Source of the DNA: Nonlabens agnitus
GTDB lineage: Bacteria; Bacteroidota; Bacteroidia; Flavobacteriales; Flavobacteriaceae
Length of the DNA stretch: 64,000 nucleotides
Assembly: GCF_002994045.1 (NCBI RefSeq)
Contig: NZ_MQUC01000003.1
Span: forward strand, 1,092,501-1,156,500
Reading direction: 5' to 3'
Made by a program: the position numbers and the translations under genes. The notes beneath the pieces were generated by a model. It saw only the letters and a list, made by a program, of their open reading frames with translations, did not search any database and was not told the origin of the DNA. Below, piece by piece: positions 14,962 to 24,315 of the stretch (its first letter is position 1; every line of letters begins with the position of its first letter).

Positions 14962-16509
14962 ATGAAGAAAACTCAATTATTATTCTCGAGTCTCATACTG
15001 GCCGCTGGCCTTGTGACGGCCCAACAACAAGATCCAGTGGTAGATGCCATGGTAAAAGAAGCCACTGAAAACTCCCAACTGGAAAACCTAGCGCATGAAC
15101 TTATGGATGTCGTGGGACCACGTCTAGTAGGTTCACCACAGATGAAGGCCGCTGGTGACTGGGCAGTAAATAAATACAAATCATGGGGCATCGACGCCAA
15201 AACCGAAAAATATGGCGACTGGCGCGGCTGGGAACGCGGTATAACGCACATTGATTTGGTAGCACCTAGAGTACAAACGCTGCAGGGTATGCAACTGGCC
15301 TGGAGTCCTAGCACCGGTAAAAAAGGAGTACGCGGTGAAGTCGTGGCACTACCTACCGTTTCCAATGAAGCAGAATTCCAAAATTGGTTAAAAACCATTA
15401 AAGGTAAAATCGTCCTAACATCTATGCCGCAATCTACCGGTAGACCAGATGAAAACTGGGAAGAGTTCGCAACACCAGAATCATTTGAGAAAATGAAGGA
15501 AATGCGTGATACTCTCAACCAGCAGTTTAGAAAAAACATGAGTAATATGGGTGTTTCTTCCCGCGATTTGGATTCCGTTCTTGAAAAGGCTGGCGCTATT
15601 GCGGTAATTTCATCTAACTGGTCCAGAGGTTTTGGAGTGAATAAGATCTTCAGCACCAGTACAGAAAAGATTCCTGAAATCGACCTAGAACTGGAAGACT
15701 ACGGTATGTTATGGAGGCTGGCAGAATCAGGTCACAAACCAGAAGTAAACATTGTAGCCGAATCTAAAGACCTAGGAAAACAACCTACATTCAACACGAT
15801 AGCAGAAATTAAAGGAACTGAAAAACCAGATGAATATGTGGTGCTATCAGCGCACTTTGATTCTTGGGATGGCGGTACTGGAGCGACTGACAATGGTACG
15901 GGAACCATCACCATGATGGAGGCTGCAAGATTGCTTAAAAAGCACTACCCTAATCCAAAGCGTACGATTATCGTTGGCCTTTGGGGTAGCGAGGAACAAG
16001 GTTTGAACGGTTCTAGAGCTTATGTAGAAGATCATCCAGAAATCGTTGAAGGCGTACAAGCCGTATTCAATCAGGATAACGGTACTGGTCGTGTGGTTAA
16101 CTTATCTGGTGGTGGTTTTCTTTATTCTTATGACTACTTGAGCAGATGGCTTAGTGCCGTTCCCAATGATATTACCAAGCATATTGAAACGAGTTTCCCA
16201 GGTTCACCAGCACGTGGCGGATCTGACTATGCATCCTTCCAGGCTGCTGGTGCGCCAGCATTTAGTTTGAGTTCTATAAGCTGGGATTACTGGAATTACA
16301 CCTGGCATACCAATAGAGATACGTATGATAAAATAGTTTTTGACGACGTGCGCAACAATGCGATCTTGACTGCGATACTGGCTTACAAAGCCAGTGAAGA
16401 TCCTGAGAAAGCCTCTCGTGAAAAGGCTGTGTTGCCTATCAACCGTCGTACTGGTGAGCCTAGTGAATGGCCTACACCACGATCTCCCACAAGATTGGGC
16501 GGCATGTAA
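14962..16509 (+). CDS. Secreted M28-family zinc metallopeptidase
   Basis: A 515-residue exported peptidase with signal peptide (residues 1-20, cleavage near V-T-A-Q). The M28 zinc site is visible: H-F-D-S-W (first His/Asp), G-A-T-D-N-G-T-G (bridging Asp) and G-S-E-E-Q-G-L-N-G-S (catalytic and metal Glu). A PA-type insert (about residues 110-260) precedes the catalytic core, as in aminopeptidases of this family. Its role is degradation of extracellular or periplasmic peptides. No T9SS C-terminal sorting domain is present, so it probably stays in the periplasm. Confidence 0.9.
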   Translation: MKKTQLLFSSLILAAGLVTAQQQDPVVDAMVKEATENSQLENLAHELMDVVGPRLVGSPQMKAAGDWAVNKYKSWGIDAKTEKYGDWRGWERGITHIDLVAPRVQTLQGMQLAWSPSTGKKGVRGEVVALPTVSNEAEFQNWLKTIKGKIVLTSMPQSTGRPDENWEEFATPESFEKMKEMRDTLNQQFRKNMSNMGVSSRDLDSVLEKAGAIAVISSNWSRGFGVNKIFSTSTEKIPEIDLELEDYGMLWRLAESGHKPEVNIVAESKDLGKQPTFNTIAEIKGTEKPDEYVVLSAHFDSWDGGTGATDNGTGTITMMEAARLLKKHYPNPKRTIIVGLWGSEEQGLNGSRAYVEDHPEIVEGVQAVFNQDNGTGRVVNLSGGGFLYSYDYLSRWLSAVPNDITKHIETSFPGSPARGGSDYASFQAAGAPAFSLSSISWDYWNYTWHTNRDTYDKIVFDDVRNNAILTAILAYKASEDPEKASREKAVLPINRRTGEPSEWPTPRSPTRLGGM

Positions 16510-16532
16510 AAGCAGCTGGATCTATTTCATAA

Positions 16533-16562
16533 AAAAGCCATTCTAGTGATAGAATGGCTTTT
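16533..16562. terminator. Bidirectional terminator between convergent genes
   Basis: A 13-bp perfect stem (AAAAGCCATTCTA and its complement) with loop GTGA lies between the M28 peptidase (plus) and the small membrane protein (minus), with T-rich flanks on both strands. Confidence 0.85.
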
Positions 16563-16582
16563 CTTATATAGTATAAAAGCGT

Positions 16583-16768
16583 TTAAGAATTCGCTTTCTT
16601 CTCCTTTTCCAGTTTCTTGGCTTCTCTCTTCATTTTCATTTTTTCAAGCATTGTACCTGTAATCCAGTAAGGGATCGCAAATGCTGTCAAGAAAATCATT
16701 AACCAGAATCCTATCGTTAGAATTGCTGCAAATGCTAAAAAGCCTAAATATTGATCAAATTCAAACAT
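16583..16768 (-). CDS. Small membrane protein (61 aa)
   Basis: No named family recognised. The 61-residue product has a hydrophobic segment over about residues 8-38, possibly two helices, and a highly charged Lys/Glu-rich tail from residue 44. This layout is common among short hypothetical proteins of Flavobacteria. It stands alone, convergent with the peptidase, and its coding nature is supported by the shared hairpin terminator just downstream. Confidence 0.7.
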   Translation of the reverse strand: MFEFDQYLGFLAFAAILTIGFWLMIFLTAFAIPYWITGTMLEKMKMKREAKKLEKEKKANS

Positions 16769-16882
16769 AACTTTTGTTTAGATACTGCAAAGATAGTGGC
16801 TGCAGGCATAAAATAAAACTTGCAGGTATACTTTATTAACAAAAATCTTCTGTTTGATGTGAATAAAGTGGTGTGGATAAGT

Positions 16883-16900
16883 TCGCTTTCGCGAAAGCGA
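16883..16900. repeat. Dispersed palindrome, intergenic
   Basis: An 18-bp perfect palindrome with core GCTTTCGCGAAAGC, in the gap upstream of fumC, about 75 bp before its -7 box. Confidence 0.92.
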
Positions 16901-16974
16901 TAACCTCAAAAGTCTCTGTGCAAATCTTAAGAACAATTTATTGAGGTTGATTCAGCCATAAGCGCCTTGAACTC

Positions 16975-16982
16975 TATATTTG
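16975..16982 (+). promoter_or_regulatory. TAnnTTTG -7 box of fumC
   Basis: TATATTTG, exact consensus, ending 15 bp before the ATG at 16998. It also overlaps an upstream in-frame TTG at 16980, which is therefore unlikely to be the start. Confidence 0.6.
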
Positions 16983-16997
16983 TGTAAAATCAACTCC

Positions 16998-18392
16998 ATG
17001 GAATACCGTATAGAAAAAGATACCATGGGACCCATTGAGGTTCCAGCAGATAAATTGTGGGGCGCGCAAACACAGCGTTCCCGTGAGAATTTTAAAATAG
17101 GTCCATCTGGCAGTATGCCGTTGGAAATAATTTATGGCTTTGCCTACCTCAAAAAAGCGGCGGCTTATACTAATGAAGAGCTAGGTGTCCTCGCCACTGA
17201 GAAGCGCGATTTGATCGCGCAGGTTTGTGACGAGATTCTGGATGGGAAACATGACGATCAATTCCCGTTGGTGATCTGGCAAACCGGTTCTGGTACACAA
17301 TCCAACATGAATGTGAACGAGGTGATTGCTAACCGCGCCCACCAGATTGCAGGTAAAAAAATAGGCGAAGGTGATAAAACCATACAACCCAACGACGACG
17401 TCAATAAATCCCAAAGTAGTAACGATACTTTCCCAACAGGAATGCACATTGCCTGCTATAAAAGAATTGTAGAAGACACCATTCCCGGGATCATACAGCT
17501 GCGCAACACATTGCACGAAAAAAGCCAGGAATTTAGCGAAGTAGTCAAAATAGGACGCACACACTTGATGGATGCGACTCCATTGACTTTAGGACAAGAG
17601 TTTTCAGGATATGTTTCCCAGTTGGATCACGGTATCATTGCTTTGGAGCATACCTTGGATCATTTGAGTGAATTGGCTCTAGGTGGAACCGCTGTAGGAA
17701 CAGGACTCAACACACCAGACGGCTATGACGTTAAAGTGGCAGGCTACATTGCAGAATTCACAGGCCTACCTTTCAAGACAGCCGATAATAAATTTGAAGC
17801 CTTGGCGGCTCATGATGCTTTGGTAGAAACGCATGGAGCGTTAAAGCAAGTGGCTGTTTCCTTAAATAAAATTGCTAACGACATAAGAATGCTGGCCAGT
17901 GGACCACGCAGCGGTATAGGCGAAATCATCATCCCAGCAAACGAACCAGGAAGTTCTATTATGCCAGGAAAGGTCAACCCAACTCAATGTGAAGCATTGA
18001 CGATGGTAAGCGCCCAAGTCATGGGTAACGATGTCACGGTAAGCGTTGGTGGTATGCAAGGTCAATATGAACTAAACGTATTCAAACCAGTTATGGCTGC
18101 TGCGGTATTGCAAAGCGCCCAATTGATAGGTGATGCTTGTAGAAGTTTTGAAGAACACTGTGCTGCGGGAATCGAACCTAATCATACACGCATCAAGGAT
18201 TTATTAAACAACTCTTTAATGCTGGTTACCGCCTTGAATACCAAGATAGGCTACTACAAAGCCGCCGAAATAGCCAACAAGGCTCATGAAGAAGGCACTA
18301 CGTTAAAAGAAGCTGCCGTAGCGACAGGCTATCTAACTGCCGAAGAGTTTGACGAATGGGTCAGACCTGAGGATATGGTTGGGAAGCGGTAG
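16998..18392 (+). CDS. fumC: Class II fumarate hydratase
   Basis: A full-length 464-residue fumarase of the TCA cycle (fumarate to L-malate). The superfamily signature [11 protein letters not shown], the [12 protein letters not shown] substrate loop and the [10 protein letters not shown] region are all present. The open frame reaches an upstream TTG at 16980, but that codon lies in the -7 box, so ATG 16998 is chosen. It is a single-gene unit followed by a strong hairpin at 18415-18440. Class II enzymes do not need iron-sulfur clusters. Confidence 0.96.
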   Translation: MEYRIEKDTMGPIEVPADKLWGAQTQRSRENFKIGPSGSMPLEIIYGFAYLKKAAAYTNEELGVLATEKRDLIAQVCDEILDGKHDDQFPLVIWQTGSGTQSNMNVNEVIANRAHQIAGKKIGEGDKTIQPNDDVNKSQSSNDTFPTGMHIACYKRIVEDTIPGIIQLRNTLHEKSQEFSEVVKIGRTHLMDATPLTLGQEFSGYVSQLDHGIIALEHTLDHLSELALGGTAVGTGLNTPDGYDVKVAGYIAEFTGLPFKTADNKFEALAAHDALVETHGALKQVAVSLNKIANDIRMLASGPRSGIGEIIIPANEPGSSIMPGKVNPTQCEALTMVSAQVMGNDVTVSVGGMQGQYELNVFKPVMAAAVLQSAQLIGDACRSFEEHCAAGIEPNHTRIKDLLNNSLMLVTALNTKIGYYKAAEIANKAHEEGTTLKEAAVATGYLTAEEFDEWVRPEDMVGKR

Positions 18393-18414
18393 TATTTTCA
18401 ACAAAATCAAAGGA

Positions 18415-18440
18415 AAATCCCAACTGAACGGTTGGGATTT
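18415..18440 (+). terminator. fumC terminator
   Basis: A 10-bp stem (AAATCCCAAC / GTTGGGATTT), 6-nt loop, then a run of T, 22 bp after the fumC stop. Confidence 0.88.
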
Positions 18441-18560
18441 TTTGTGCTCTAATGTGTCTTGATAATGTTCATTTAAAACATAGCCTACTGTAAGTTAAAG
18501 AGATAGTTGACTACTCTTAGATATATGGCGCTACTTGTTGCCATATGCTAATCTGCCAAC

Positions 18561-19460
18561 ATGCTGCAAAATAATCAACTACTCAATAAATCCTTTGAGG
18601 TTCTTCTTTCAGACAAAACTCGAGGCATTGTAGAGCGTGTCATTCTTATCATCGCGCTCATCAGTTTCTTTATCCATTTGTTATTAATCTATCTGGTGAA
18701 ATTTGAGGTGATCACCTTTCAAAATCTTCCAGAATTACTGGAGAGTCCAATCTCATCTGTTTATACACCTTTCTCCTTTATATTGATTTATGAGGTCTAT
18801 CTGCTTATTTATTATCTACCCAAATCATTTACGACCTATATCATTAAGCAATATGAAATCATTACGCTCATTATCATCCGTAAGCTGTTTAAGGATCTAT
18901 CTGCTTTAAAGCTAAGTTCTGACTGGTTTGAGATTAAAGGAGACCTGCAGTTTACCTATGACATCATCGCTTCTCTAGTCCTATTCTACCTCATTTATTT
19001 ATTCCAGAAGCAAGGCAAGAAGAAGTACATCAGTGAGAAAATTGACCAAAAGATTATCAAGAGCTTTATATTTCAAAAGAAAACCATTGCTGTTTTCCTA
19101 TTGCCATTATTTTTTGGCATGGCACTCTATACATTAATAAATTGGGTAATAGGAGTTGCTGGCACCGGCGATCAAGTGGATGCTTTTGAGAGTATCAACA
19201 ATCTGTTTTTTGACCAATTCTTTACCATTTTGATACTAGTTGACGTCGTGCTTTTGCTCATCAGCTTTTTCTACACGCACCATTTTCATAAGATTATAAG
19301 AAACTCAGGATTCATCATATCTACCATTCTCATTCGCATGTCCTTTGGTGTGGACGATTTGATCAGCACGGTACTTATCGTCGTTGCCGTCGCCTTTGGT
19401 CTTGGCATCATTGCGATTCATAACCGCTATGAAAAAAGCGATTTACAAGACGAAGTCTAA
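18561..19460 (+). CDS. Multi-pass membrane protein of unknown function
   Basis: Not assigned to a named family. The 299-residue protein has about seven hydrophobic segments (near residues 24-45, 70-90, 95-112, 133-150, 172-192, 218-240 and 266-284), separated by short charged loops. No catalytic motif is visible. It is monocistronic between fumC and the convergent ccsBA gene. Proteins of this look are conserved but uncharacterised in Flavobacteriaceae; a transport or sensing role is possible but unsupported. Confidence 0.75.
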   Translation: MLQNNQLLNKSFEVLLSDKTRGIVERVILIIALISFFIHLLLIYLVKFEVITFQNLPELLESPISSVYTPFSFILIYEVYLLIYYLPKSFTTYIIKQYEIITLIIIRKLFKDLSALKLSSDWFEIKGDLQFTYDIIASLVLFYLIYLFQKQGKKKYISEKIDQKIIKSFIFQKKTIAVFLLPLFFGMALYTLINWVIGVAGTGDQVDAFESINNLFFDQFFTILILVDVVLLLISFFYTHHFHKIIRNSGFIISTILIRMSFGVDDLISTVLIVVAVAFGLGIIAIHNRYEKSDLQDEV

Positions 19461-19504
19461 TAAAACAAATCTGGTTCTTGATTAGCGGTAGATGATAAGT
19501 GTCG

Positions 19505-19540
19505 CGCTTTCGCATCTGTCAGTCGGCAGACGAGAAAGCG
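19505..19540. repeat. Long-loop variant of the dispersed palindrome
   Basis: CGCTTTCGC at the left and GAGAAAGCG at the right flank a TCTGTC...GGCAGA inner hairpin. It lies between the convergent membrane protein gene and ccsBA, four bases before the end of the latter. Confidence 0.8.
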
Positions 19541-19544
19541 AATT

Positions 19545-22500
19545 CTACTTTAACCTATTCTTACCGTACACCTTTTTCTCTCTCCATCGGGCAAATCCTG
19601 CGAGAATAGCTATAAATGTAAGAGATCCAAAAATCGCTTGATAAGAAATGATCTGGTCACCACTGGCATAACTGTGCAGTCCAGACAGGTAAAAGTTCAC
19701 TCCAAAATAGGTCATCATCACGCTGTAAAAAGCCAACACAGACCATAGATTAAACGTCCAGCGGCCTTTCAAGCCTGGAACTAATCTCAAGTGCAGCACA
19801 AAGGCATAAACGAAAATGGTAATCAAAGCCCACGTTTCCTTTGGGTCCCAACCCCAGTAACGTCCCCAACTTTCATTAGCCCACATAGCTCCCAAAAAGT
19901 TACCAATGGTCAACATGATCAAGCCTACCGTCAAAGAAACCTCGTTGATGTAGGTCAACTCTTTGATGTTAAGATCCATCTTCTTTTTATTCTTCTTGGA
20001 CGAGAAAATCATCAAGATCAAGGTAACAATACCTAGAATCATCCCTAAGGCAAATGGCCCATAACTACCTACAATTACAGCCACATGAATCATTAACCAG
20101 TAAGAATCCAGTACTGGTTGAAGGTTGGCTATCGATGGATCAAGCCAGTTCAATTGTGCGACCCATAATATAATTGCGACTACAAAAGCCGTACTGGCAA
20201 TGGTCATTTCACTTTTTCTTCCAAACATCAACCCAAAGGCCATGGTAGCCCAAGCGACATAAATCAAGGATTCATAAGCATCCGACCATGGTGCATGACC
20301 ACTCAAATACCAGCGAACGGCCAGCGCCAATGTATGCACCAGGAAGATCCCAAGAATGGCATACTTGTGAAATTTAATAGTCCAGCGGATTTCTTTCATA
20401 GGCCTAACGATCTCAACGATCAATAGGATCAGCATGACGACTCCGAACCACACGTACCATTTGTACAAGCCCTTGAAGACATCGTATTTGTTGTAAAGAA
20501 TTTCTGCCTCAATCTTGTCTTCTGACGGCATCACGTCTGCACCATAAGCGCGCTGAAATTCAAATAGACTATTCAGCGCTGTATTGGCTCTTAAATAATC
20601 ACCTGTCTGTTTACCTTCATTGAGTAAGGTCGTATATGCTGGTACAAAATCCCTGACAAAATTATAATCTCCTTCACGTTCAAAACCAGCCTCATCTCTT
20701 TCCAGTGCAGAGTACCACTTATTATTTTCTGCGTTGGGATTAGGGAAAATTTTTAAAATCGAACCACTGATAACTTGATCCAGCAAACCAACACTAAAGT
20801 TGATATCGATAAATTCGTTTTGGATATTGGTTTTGACGTCGGCGCTATTGGCATCGTCCAGGAACGGACTTAATTTATAGCCACCTACCTCGCCGTTAGG
20901 TTTTCTAAAGAAATCCATACCGCTGGCATACGAGCGACTTTTATCCACATCAATAACCGATTTTAAGGAATCGTTCTTGTAATTCAATTTGATAATGGGC
21001 ACCTCAAACCAAAGTTGGCCCATTTGCATCATGCTTATAAGCGTTTGTTCTGGAGATAAGCGCACTGTGGAATCGCCCACCTTTGCCTCATAGTAATCAC
21101 GCTCTGACATGCGGCGCAACACCTCAGATGCTAGAGTTGCGATAGGCTTCATACGACCATTGTCCTGTACCACTACTCTACCAAAACGGTCTGCCTGTGC
21201 CTTAGGAACCATGTTTGCCACGATGATGCTATCTAAAACCCGCAACGGGATTTCTGGAAGTACCTGTGGCGTGGCAGGTGCCGCTTGTTCTGCTTTCATG
21301 GCGTCTGCTGGCATGTTGGTACTAACACCATCACGACTTTCCATGGAAGTGTCTCCATCTACAGTCTCATGGTCGTGTCCTGCATGATTTTGAAAGGCTG
21401 GTTGTTGGACCGCGTGGTTGTGACCTGAATGGTCTACCGCAACGCTGTCGGTTTGTGTAGGTGGTTGTTGGTAATTCGCTTTCGCGAAAGCGAAACTACC
21501 ACTCATCAACACTGCGATCATCAACACTTTTTTAGCTTTACGCTTCTCTACTCTATTGATCAATCTGCGCAGCTCTCCAAATCTGGTATTAGGATCAAAG
21601 ATCAAAGCCATCATCGCTATGTACAACAAAATATATCCAGTATAGGTTACTACTTTACCCCAGAAATCATGATTTACTGACAGGTGAGTTCCCAACTCAT
21701 CTGGATCAAAACCAGATTGGAAAAATCTAAAACCAGCTTTGTCCAAAACGTGGTTCATGTAAATATGTTCGTCGGTTTTTGTGCTATCTGGATTAGTAAC
21801 GACAACCTTGCTTTCATAGGATGAATACGCTTTTTCGGTTCCTGGATATTTGTTTGCGATAAAGTCGTTGAGTGTGATGCTAAAAGGAAGCTCTCGCTCT
21901 ATGGAACCATATTTCATGTAAAACTTAAGGCCATTGATATCAACACTTGAAAAATCGTTTAGAATACCTTTTCCACCCATCAATTCAATGCGCTGCTCAT
22001 CATCACCGCTGCGTAAGGTTCCGATAAGACCATATGCTTTAGCCGATGTAGGTTCTGCACTCGCCACAATACCTACTTCTCCTTGCTGTATTGGTTCTGG
22101 AATGACAAACTGCATTCCTGCCATGTTGTACAAGGAACGTAACTGTAATGGCTGGAGAGAATCTGCAAAGACTTCGCCCTTTTGCTGGTCTGCCATTCTT
22201 AGGTAATCACCTTCAAAAGGTGTCTGGATGGAGTAACCGTTCCAGTTCTCGATAATGTTGATCATGCCTTTCTCGGCCGCTTCTTGAGGATCTTTGTTTA
22301 CGGCAAAAAGAACACCGTGAATACTAGCTTCCTCGCCATCTTTTATCAAGTGATCATGTCTGGATCCAGATCCAGCCTCTACAATCTTGAGGTAACGATC
22401 GCCATTTTCACTAGGCTTTAACCCTTCTACCGCGTCATAAATAAGCGTATCCACTTGAAAACTGATCTCTTTATCATAGAATTCAAAAGTCTCCACGTCG

Positions 22501-22958
22501 TCATAATCATAGCGGCTCAACAAAACTTCTTCTCGCACTTCTCGTTGCATGGGATTCCCGTTGGGATCTTCGCCTTGAATTAAAACGCTGTAATATGTTT
22601 CATCGCTTAAAAAGGTATTTTCTGTCTGGCCTTCACGTATCAACATCATCCCTTCATAAGAAATGTATCTTGTGATTCCAGCGCCTATGATGATAAGAAT
22701 CCATGACAAGTGCATGGTAAGCGTTGCCCATTTCTTCCACTGCCATAATTGATAGCGTTTAATGTTACCTATAAAATTGAGCATCAACCACAACATCAAG
22801 GCAGAAAACCACCAGGTATTATACACCCAAAGCTTTGAAGTAGGCGTGTCGTAGGAGTTTTCAATAAATGTACCAACGGCCATGCTTATCGCAAAAACAA
22901 TCAGTAAAATGGACATGGTTCTAGTGGAGAAAAGAATCGCTATTATCCTGTCTTTCAT
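19545..22958 (-). CDS. Fused cytochrome c biogenesis protein CcsBA (ResB + ResC)
   Basis: The 1137-residue protein joins both halves of the System II cytochrome c synthase, which exports haem and attaches it to apocytochromes in the periplasm. Residues 1-450 are ResB/CcsB-like, with four membrane helices and a large periplasmic domain. The C-terminal third is CcsA, with the haem-binding W-G-R-Y-W-G-W-D-P-K-E-T-W motif. A His-rich linker lies in the middle. The frame is open up to 23153, but that extension overlaps the divergent gene and follows the -7 box at 22978-22985; ATG 22958 (M-K-D-R) is the proper start. A palindrome copy encodes F-A-F-A-K-A-N. Confidence 0.92.
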   Translation of the reverse strand: MKDRIIAILFSTRTMSILLIVFAISMAVGTFIENSYDTPTSKLWVYNTWWFSALMLWLMLNFIGNIKRYQLWQWKKWATLTMHLSWILIIIGAGITRYISYEGMMLIREGQTENTFLSDETYYSVLIQGEDPNGNPMQREVREEVLLSRYDYDDVETFEFYDKEISFQVDTLIYDAVEGLKPSENGDRYLKIVEAGSGSRHDHLIKDGEEASIHGVLFAVNKDPQEAAEKGMINIIENWNGYSIQTPFEGDYLRMADQQKGEVFADSLQPLQLRSLYNMAGMQFVIPEPIQQGEVGIVASAEPTSAKAYGLIGTLRSGDDEQRIELMGGKGILNDFSSVDINGLKFYMKYGSIERELPFSITLNDFIANKYPGTEKAYSSYESKVVVTNPDSTKTDEHIYMNHVLDKAGFRFFQSGFDPDELGTHLSVNHDFWGKVVTYTGYILLYIAMMALIFDPNTRFGELRRLINRVEKRKAKKVLMIAVLMSGSFAFAKANYQQPPTQTDSVAVDHSGHNHAVQQPAFQNHAGHDHETVDGDTSMESRDGVSTNMPADAMKAEQAAPATPQVLPEIPLRVLDSIIVANMVPKAQADRFGRVVVQDNGRMKPIATLASEVLRRMSERDYYEAKVGDSTVRLSPEQTLISMMQMGQLWFEVPIIKLNYKNDSLKSVIDVDKSRSYASGMDFFRKPNGEVGGYKLSPFLDDANSADVKTNIQNEFIDINFSVGLLDQVISGSILKIFPNPNAENNKWYSALERDEAGFEREGDYNFVRDFVPAYTTLLNEGKQTGDYLRANTALNSLFEFQRAYGADVMPSEDKIEAEILYNKYDVFKGLYKWYVWFGVVMLILLIVEIVRPMKEIRWTIKFHKYAILGIFLVHTLALAVRWYLSGHAPWSDAYESLIYVAWATMAFGLMFGRKSEMTIASTAFVVAIILWVAQLNWLDPSIANLQPVLDSYWLMIHVAVIVGSYGPFALGMILGIVTLILMIFSSKKNKKKMDLNIKELTYINEVSLTVGLIMLTIGNFLGAMWANESWGRYWGWDPKETWALITIFVYAFVLHLRLVPGLKGRWTFNLWSVLAFYSVMMTYFGVNFYLSGLHSYASGDQIISYQAIFGSLTFIAILAGFARWREKKVYGKNRLK
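21475..21494. repeat. Dispersed palindrome inside ccsBA
   Basis: A 20-bp perfect palindrome TTCGCTTTCGCGAAAGCGAA, read as F-A-F-A-K-A-N in the loop just after a membrane helix. Confidence 0.93.
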
Positions 22959-22977
22959 AGGTCTATTTAAAGGTGTG

Positions 22978-22985
22978 CAAAGATA
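22978..22985 (-). promoter_or_regulatory. TAnnTTTG -7 box of ccsBA
   Basis: TATCTTTG on the minus strand, exact consensus, ending 19 bp before the ATG at 22958. This fixes the start and rules out the longer frame. Confidence 0.55.
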
Positions 22986-23045
22986 CTTTACAAAAGCCGC
23001 ATTGCCATACCTTGTCTGTCGCTTGTTACTTCCTATTTTTACAGT

Positions 23046-23798
23046 ATGATCACTGTTTTTGTCATAGGTACCGGTAATCTGGGAACGCAATTGTGTAGCA
23101 CGCTGGAAACGGCTGTAGATTCTCAAGTCAAGCTTGTTGGATATACGAATCAAAGCGGTTCCAAACTTTCAGAAATCAATGCACCATTGTTCAAAGAAAA
23201 CTGGCCGCCATGCGACCTTTACATCATCGCGGTACCAGACGATGCGATTCAAGAAGTAAGTCAGGTCATACCTCAAGATCAGGCCGTGGCGCATACCAGC
23301 GGTAGTGTACCCATGAATGCTTTGGCACGGCAGGAGCAGCATGGTGTTCTCTACATCCCGCAAACTTTTACCAAATACCGACGAGCGGCTTTGGAAGAAG
23401 TTACCGTATGCCTGGAATCTAACTCAGCTGATATAGATGAAAAATTGAGGTTGGTGGCTGGTACGCTTTCGCGAAAGCGAACTCATATCAATTCCACGCA
23501 ACGACAACAGCTTCATCTTGCCGCTGTCTATATGAACAATTTTGTCAATCACTGTTATTTAAAATCTGCGGAAATCCTAAAAAATGCCGACCTCGATCAA
23601 GATCTGCTGAATGAATTGATGGCAGAAACGCTGACTAACGCACAGTCCACAACCGCTCATGAGGCACAAACGGGACCAGCGCGCCGTGGTGACCAAAAAA
23701 CCATCGAGCGTCATTTGAAGCAATTAAAACAAGAAGATAAAGCCATGTATCTGGCCATAAGTGAATCCATCAAACGTACCTATGAAGACGAATTATAA
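23046..23798 (+). CDS. Rossmann-fold / DUF2520 oxidoreductase-like protein
   Basis: The 250-residue protein begins with an NAD(P)-binding Rossmann motif (V-F-V-I-G-T-G-N-L-G-T-Q) and continues with an all-helical C-terminal DUF2520 domain, an arrangement like F420-dependent or pyrroline-carboxylate-type reductases. The substrate is unknown. It begins a tight run with kdsC (16-bp overlap), a UbiA-family gene and maf. A -7-like box TATTTTTA (23034-23041) lies just before the ATG. A palindrome copy at 23464-23479 encodes T-L-S-R-K-R between the two domains. Confidence 0.85.
   Translation: MITVFVIGTGNLGTQLCSTLETAVDSQVKLVGYTNQSGSKLSEINAPLFKENWPPCDLYIIAVPDDAIQEVSQVIPQDQAVAHTSGSVPMNALARQEQHGVLYIPQTFTKYRRAALEEVTVCLESNSADIDEKLRLVAGTLSRKRTHINSTQRQQLHLAAVYMNNFVNHCYLKSAEILKNADLDQDLLNELMAETLTNAQSTTAHEAQTGPARRGDQKTIERHLKQLKQEDKAMYLAISESIKRTYEDEL
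23464..23479. repeat. Dispersed palindrome inside the DUF2520 gene
   Basis: A 16-bp perfect palindrome, read as L-S-R-K-R at the interdomain linker. Confidence 0.92.
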
Positions 23799-24315
23799 GA
23801 AACTGCTCAACAATATCAAGGCCTTTATTTTTGACGTCGATGGCGTGTTAACTGACGGTCGGTTGCTAATTTCAGATAGTGGTGAATTGCTGCGCACCAT
23901 GAATGCCAAGGATGGCTATGCAATGAAAACCGCACTTAACAATGGTTACCTGGTCTGCATTATAACTGGTGGTAAAAATGAAGGTGTCAAATCCAGACTA
24001 CTGGGTTTAGGTGTCAATGATGTGTTTCTGGATGCTCACGACAAAATGAAGCAACTCCAGGAATACAAGGACAAACACGACTTAAAAGCGGAAGAACTAT
24101 TATATATGGGCGACGATATGCCTGACGTTCCTGTTTTAGAACATGTAGGACTGGCTACTTGTCCACAAGATGCCATTCCTGAAGTCAAAGCGGTTTGCGA
24201 TTATATTTCCCACAAAAAAGGTGGCGATGCCTGTGTACGCGATGTCATTGAGCAAGTCATGAAAGTGCATGGCAAATGGAAGGTGGAATATGGTAAAAAT
24301 GCCGCTAGCAGTTGA
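23782..24315 (+). CDS. kdsC: KDO 8-phosphate phosphatase, HAD family
   Basis: The 177-residue C0-type HAD phosphatase has F-D-V-D-G-V-L-T-D-G (nucleophile and acid Asp), I-T-G-G (motif II), a Lys in motif III, and G-D-D-M-P-D (motif IV). It matches KdsC in size and the K-G-G-D-A-C-V-R-D C-terminus; it hydrolyses 3-deoxy-D-manno-octulosonate 8-phosphate for lipopolysaccharide inner core synthesis. The frame opens at a GTG at 23761, but the ATG at 23782 fits the family start and overlaps the preceding gene by 17 bp. The next gene starts at the TGA (TTGA overlap). Confidence 0.9.
   Translation: MKTNYKKLLNNIKAFIFDVDGVLTDGRLLISDSGELLRTMNAKDGYAMKTALNNGYLVCIITGGKNEGVKSRLLGLGVNDVFLDAHDKMKQLQEYKDKHDLKAEELLYMGDDMPDVPVLEHVGLATCPQDAIPEVKAVCDYISHKKGGDACVRDVIEQVMKVHGKWKVEYGKNAASS

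Noticed and set aside
16980..16997. TTG start six codons before fumC ATG
   Set aside because: The codon is part of the TATATTTG promoter box.
22959..23153. Upstream extension of ccsBA
   Set aside because: It lies upstream of the -7 box at 22978-22985 or within it and overlaps the divergent gene; the conserved ResB start is M-K-D-R at 22958.
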